A stretch of DNA of 64,000 bases from Chlorocebus sabaeus. Taxonomy: Eukaryota > Chordata > Mammalia > Primates > Cercopithecidae. This document shows positions 1-64,000 of this stretch, one piece after another. The DNA lies in assembly GCF_047675955.1 (NCBI RefSeq), contig NC_132926.1, positions 13,955,326 through 14,019,325 of the forward strand, given 5' to 3'. The notes beneath the pieces are model-generated. The model did not search any database and was not told the origin of the DNA. It saw only the letters and a program-made list of their open reading frames with translations. Numbering within the stretch: the first letter of the stretch is position 1; each line of letters begins with the position of its first letter. A program made the position numbers and the translations under genes.

Positions 1-979
1 GCTTCTCTAGTTCTTTTAATTTTGATGTTAGGGTGTCAATTTTAGATCTTTCCTGCTTTCTCTTGTGGGCATTTGGTGCTATATATTTCCCTCTACACAC
101 TGCTTTAAATGTGTCCCAGAGATTCTGGTATATTGTATCTTTGTTCTCATTGGTTTCAAAGAACATCTTTATTTCTGCCTTCATTTCGTTATGTACCCAG
201 TAGTCATTCAGGAGCAGGTTGTTCTGTTTCCATATAGTTGAGTGGTTTTGATTGAGTTTCTTAGTCCTGAGTTCTAGTTTGATTGCACTGTGGTCTGAGA
301 GACAGTTTGTTACAATTTCTGTTCTTTTACATTTGCTGAGGAGTGCTTTACTTCCAACTATGTGGTCAATTTTGGAATAAGTGCGATGTGGTGCTGAGAA
401 GAATATATATTCTGTTGATTTGGGGTGGAGAGTTCTGTAGATGTCTATTAGGTCTGCTTGGTGCAGAGCTGAGTTCAATTCCTGGATATCTTTGTTAACG
501 TTCTGTCTTGTTGATCTGTCTAATGTTGACAGTGGAGTGTTAAAGTCTCCCATTATTATTGTATGGGAGTCTAAGTCTCTTTGTAAGTCTCTAAGGACTT
601 GCTTTATGAATCTGGGTGCTCCTGTATTGGGTGCATATATATTTAGGATAGTTAGCTCTTCCTGATGAATTGATCCCTTTACCATTATGTAATGGCCTTC
701 GTTGTCTCTTTTCATCTTTGATGGTTTAAAGTCCGTTTTATCAGAGACTAGGATTGCAAACCTTGCTTTTTTTTGTTTTCCATTTGCTTGGTAGATCTTC
801 CTCCATCCCTTTATTTTGAGCCTATCTGTGTCTCTGCATGTGAGATGGGTCTCCTGAATACAGCAAACTGATGGGTCTTGACTCTTTATCCAATTTGCCA
901 GTCTGGGTCTTTTAATTGGATCATTTAGCATGTTTACATTTAAGGTTAATATTGTTATGTGTGAACTTGATCCTGTCAT
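1..979 (-). CDS. L1 ORF2 N-terminus (endonuclease domain), partial
   Basis: The start codon is at 979-977 ([16 protein letters not shown]). I read it open for about 326 codons to the window edge, without a stop. It covers the apurinic-type endonuclease that nicks target DNA for L1 retrotransposition. The expected residues are visible in short motifs: N in LNVN, E in IQETHL, D and N in GDFNTP, D in KIDH, and H in [11 protein letters not shown] Met replaces the usual Gly in NVNGLN. The reverse-transcriptase domain lies beyond the edge, so activity cannot be inferred. Confidence 0.85.
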   Translation of the reverse strand, partial: MTGSSSHITILTLNVNMLNDPIKRPRLANWIKSQDPSVCCIQETHLTCRDTDRLKIKGWRKIYQANGKQKKARFAILVSDKTDFKPSKMKRDNEGHYIMVKGSIHQEELTILNIYAPNTGAPRFIKQVLRDLQRDLDSHTIIMGDFNTPLSTLDRSTRQNVNKDIQELNSALHQADLIDIYRTLHPKSTEYIFFSAPHRTYSKIDHIVGSKALLSKCKRTEIVTNCLSDHSAIKLELRTKKLNQNHSTIWKQNNLLLNDYWVHNEMKAEIKMFFETNENKDTIYQNLWDTFKAVCRGKYIAPNAHKRKQERSKIDTLTSKLKELEK

Positions 980-1042
980 TATGATATTAGCTGGTTATTT
1001 TGCTCACTAGTTGATGCAGTTTCTTCCTACCATCGATGGACT

Positions 1043-2055
1043 TTACATTTTGACATGTTTTTGCAATGGCTGGTACCTGTTGTTCCTTTCCATGTTTAGT
1101 GCTTCCTTCAGAATCTCTTGTAGGGCAGGCCTGGTGGTGACAAAATCTCTAAGCATTTGCTTGTCTGTAAAGGATTTTATTTCTCCTTCACTGATGAAAC
1201 TTAGTTTGGCTGGAGATGAAATTCTGGGTTGAAAATTCTTTTCTTTAAGAATGTTGAATATTGGCCCCCACTCTCTTCTGGCTTGGAGAGTTTCTGCCGA
1301 GAGACCTGCTGTTAGTCTGATGGGCTTCCCTTTGCGTGTAACCCAACCTTTCTCTCTGGCTGCCCTTAACATTTTTTCCTTCATTTCAACTTTGGTGAAT
1401 TTGACAATTATGTGTCTTGGAGTTGCTCTTCTCGAGCAGTATCTTTGTGGCATTCTCTGTATTTCCTGAATTTGAATGTTGGCCTGCCTTACTGGGTTGG
1501 GGAAGTTCACCTGTATGACAACCTGCAGAGTGTTTTCCAACTTGGTTCCATTTTCCCCGTCACTTTCAGGCACACCAATCAGACGTAGATTTGGTCTTTT
1601 CACATAATCCCATATTTCTTGGAGACTTTGTTCATTTCTTTTTATGCTTTTTTCTCTACACTTCTCTTCTCGCTTCATTTCATTCATTTGATCTTCAATC
1701 ACTGATACTCTTTCTTCCAGTTGATCGAGTCAGTTACTGAAGCTTGTGCATTTGTCATGTAGTTCTTGTGTTATGGTTTTCATCTCTATCAGTTCTTTTA
1801 AGTTCTTCTCTGCATTGATTATTCTAGTTATCCATTCATCCATTCTTTTTTCAAGGTTTTTCATTTCTTTGCGCTGGTTACGTAGTTCTTTAGCTCTGAG
1901 AAGTTTGATCGACTGAAGCCGCCTTCTCTCAACTCGTCAAAGTCATTCTCCGTCCAGCTTTGTTCTGTTGCTGGTGATGAGTTGCATTCCTTTGGAGGGG
2001 GAGATGCGCTGTGATTTTTTGAATTTCCAGCTTTTCTGTACTGCTTTTTCCCCAT
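1043..2055 (-). pseudogene. L1 ORF1 (RNA-binding chaperone), frame-broken
   Basis: The ORF1p start (MGKKQYRKAGNSKNHSAS) is at 2055, but this frame stops after 64 codons at 1861. The C-terminal two thirds, with the RRM and C-terminal domain, reads open in another frame from 1702 to 1043 (NLRLIGVPES, RATPRHIIVKFTKVEMKEK, ending QPLQKHVKM). The overall span is a few bases shorter than the usual 338-codon ORF1, consistent with small deletions or frameshifts between 1861 and 1702. It is not a functional ORF1p as it stands. Confidence 0.85.
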
Positions 2056-3301
<1,246 letters not shown>

Positions 3302-3871
3302 AGTCCGTATATTTAATAGGCTGCCCCAGGTGATTCTGATATAGCTGGTGCAACATGCTTTGCTGGGTGGTGCAACAGACTGAGAAAAGTTGCACAGGGT
3401 AATGTCAGAGAGAAAGGAGGAAGAGATTTGTGGCTGTTGCTATTTGTTAGAAGCTGACTTCTGATTGTCTGCAATAAACCCTGCAAAGCTCTGAGCTGGG
3501 TAGGGATAGGGGCCACAGGAGCAGCATGAAGCACAAGCTGTAGCATCTACTACCCCTGGGTTAGGGATGACACAGAATGATGCTCATATGAAGAAATGGT
3601 GAAGTCAGTTCTCATTGGGTGGGGTGGAATTCCATGGAAGGCGACAGTACAGAGAGCATATCCCCAATCTAACTTGGGCATGTGGATTCCCAATGAGCCG
3701 AGCTGTCATTTTAATTTCATGAGCAAATGAAAACAGTGGGCAAAACAAAAAAACAAATGTTTCCAGGACTCGGGATGGGTGGGAAAGAAATGACTGGAAA
3801 GGGGAGACTAAAAATCAGGGAAACAGATGAAGTGAGGGGTAGGAAAGAAAAAGAGAGCAAGAGGAAGATTC
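3302..3871. other. Flank between Alu and WWC1 3' end
   Basis: 3302-3360 resembles a MER5-type hAT fragment (CCCCAGGTGATTCTGATA). The rest is unique-looking sequence in which I see no gene, RNA or recognised repeat. Confidence 0.5.
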
Positions 3872-4625
3872 TTTTTGAAAGGCCACTTTATTGATGGAGA
3901 TAAAACTTAATGGAGCTCCCCACAGCCCTCCCCTCACTCATGTTAGTGGCTTCACTGGGCATCTGAGACCAGCGTGGCCTGTTACCCACATAGACTGGGC
4001 TGCTTAGCCCGCCCAGCCTATCACACCGCCCGCTCCACGTTGGGCAGCCACATAAAAACACGTCACAGCTCAAGAAGATCCATGGATGCACCTCTGAATC
4101 CCTCCCCCCAACAATGGATTCTGTGCATTTTTTTAATATTGTACAAAATATGTTAACTAGGAAAAGTTAGCTGTACTGTGACAAGTGCGGGACGTCCTAT
4201 TAGGATTACCGTCCCCCAGGCTTTACTTCTTATTGCAGTAAGACCTCTAAAAGGTGGAGCTGTACAAACTGAAAAAAATCTAAAGGATTTTAAGAAGAGC
4301 AGCAACTCAATACTGCTTTAGTTCATTTAAATTTTCTTTCCCAAAAATACACTCCTAAATATACAAACTATACAATCTTATTATTTTAATGCTGGTTTTT
4401 TTTTTTTTGTTTCTGTTTTTGTGTGTGTGTGTGTGTGTTTTGTTTTTGTTCTGTTTTTAATAACAACAGTAGGACCCAAACTAAAAAATCAGTTCATCTT
4501 CAAACCAACAAGAGCACTAGAGGACTTGTCACTCAGTACCTTCATATAACACCACATAAATAACTTTAGCCACAGTCAATGTTCACAGCCTGGTCAGTGG
4601 AACAAAAGAAATACTTTTCTGGCGA
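3872..4625 (-). other. WWC1: WWC1 3' untranslated region
   Basis: About 750 nt follow the TAA and run to the inferred cleavage site. In gene sense the UTR is AT-rich. It has a CA dinucleotide run (4421-4438 reads GT on +) next to an A-run, and no transposon is apparent. The 3' limit is inferred from the AATAAA position, so it is accurate only to about 10-20 nt. Confidence 0.85.
3887..3892 (-). promoter_or_regulatory. WWC1: WWC1 polyadenylation signal AATAAA
   Basis: TTTATT on the + strand is a canonical AATAAA in gene sense, in the context ATCAATAAAGTGGCC. It lies about 735 nt past the stop codon, and no other canonical hexamer was noticed between it and the stop. Cleavage is expected 10-30 nt further, near 3872. 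Confidence 0.85.
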
Positions 4626-63161
<58,536 letters not shown>

Positions 63162-64000
63162 CTGGAGGAGAAGAACGAAGTCAGGAATTATGTGGCTGTT
63201 GTGGCCGGTGCTGAGTTGGGTTTCAAGGGCTCATGAGAGACTTGGCAGCTTGAGTGGGCAGTAGCCAAGAATAGCCCCCGCTGATGGGGCTGGCGGTGCA
63301 GATCGCAGGGAAGCTGGTGAAGCAAAAACACTTTCCTCCCTTCAGGCCACGGGAAGAGCCGTACACTCAGACATCGATCACTTTGAAAACAGAAGCCAAA
63401 GGCCCAGAATATCATCTTGCAGCCCCAAATGGCTTGGCTTGGTGCCAATTCAAGCCACAGAAGCGTGGAGGACAGTTGGTGAGGAGGAAACAGGGATAGC
63501 CAATATCAAGAAAGCCATTCTGGGGGCACTGGGGAGGGAATCCATAGAAAACTCAGAGAGGCTGCAGTCAGGAGTGAAACACTGCGTAGGTGGGGAGAAG
63601 ACCCCAGCACTCACAAAGAGGGGTACAGTTCCTTTGCAAATACTTTGGCCTGCAGATAGCTAGTAGCTGGACACATGGTGGTGTGGGGAAGGAAGGGACA
63701 GCCTCTTTTGCTGTGCTAGTCTGTTAAAGAGCAGCAAGAGGCTACAAGGCTCACCGGTCACCCTTGGACAAGTGGGAAGACAGCTATGGAACTCAGGAAC
63801 AGCATTTAGGGGCTGTTTGCCACAGAGGCTGGAAGGCGGATTCGTTCAATGTTGCTGGCTCTAGTAAAACAAAAGCTCTCCAAAAGTTACGAGGCACCGT
63901 GGGTCAGCCCTACTCTAACCTTTTCCTGAGCCACATCTGGACAGCGCTTTCACTAGTCATAACTAGGACTGGACTGAGCTTAGGAACTGGGAGTCAAGCA
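63162..64000 (-). other. WWC1: WWC1 intron 7 (partial)
   Basis: 839 bp to the window edge. I see no repeat I can name and no further exon. Confidence 0.8.

Overview
The window is primate nuclear DNA. It carries no bacterial, viral or plasmid genes. It is dense in Alu elements (about 37 copies or fragments, including AluY-like ones), has a primate L1 (L1PA-type) at its left end, and also holds older L1M, MIR, MaLR LTR and DNA-transposon fragments. The only protein-coding gene I can support is WWC1 (KIBRA, the Hippo-pathway and memory-associated scaffold), on the minus strand. Sixteen exons can be assembled with exact GT/AG junctions and a continuous frame. They encode 824 residues plus the stop codon. 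Counted back from the known 1113-residue human protein, these are residues 290 to 1113. Known landmarks then fall on their published numbers (S539, S542, M734, S735, T929, S931, S947, S967, S975, C-terminal ADDV), so there is no net insertion or deletion against human. By my count these are exons 8 to 23. The promoter and the two WW domains lie beyond the right edge.

About a dozen residues differ from the human protein as I remember it, so I infer a non-human catarrhine (ape or Old World monkey), possibly presented in reverse orientation. The exact species cannot be told from the sequence alone.

Layout, left to right. 1-3086: 5' part of an L1 on the minus strand (start of ORF2, frame-broken ORF1, 5'UTR with an antisense ORF0-like frame). 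3087-3871: truncated Alu and unremarkable flank. 3872-4692: WWC1 last exon with 3'UTR and AATAAA signal. 4693-20199: introns and exons for the C-terminal coiled coil, aPKC-binding region and phosphorylated linker. 20200-20332: the glutamate-rich exon. 20333-41810: two very large introns filled with nested L1M, Alu, MaLR and hAT copies, separated by exons 16 and 17. 41811-45461: a compact block of C2-domain exons. 45462-64000: central serine-rich exon and coiled-coil exons, with long introns.

I found no undescribed multi-gene system. The most unusual signals are DNA rearrangement scars. One is a 134-bp piece of neighbouring MIR-bearing sequence that sits inside an Alu and is flanked by microhomology (27961-28094, source 26290-26423). 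Another is a perfect 27-bp inverted repeat in intron 11 (46102-46164). A third is a three-copy 34-bp minisatellite inside a DNA transposon in intron 9 (58371-58472), the intron that carries the human memory-associated SNP.
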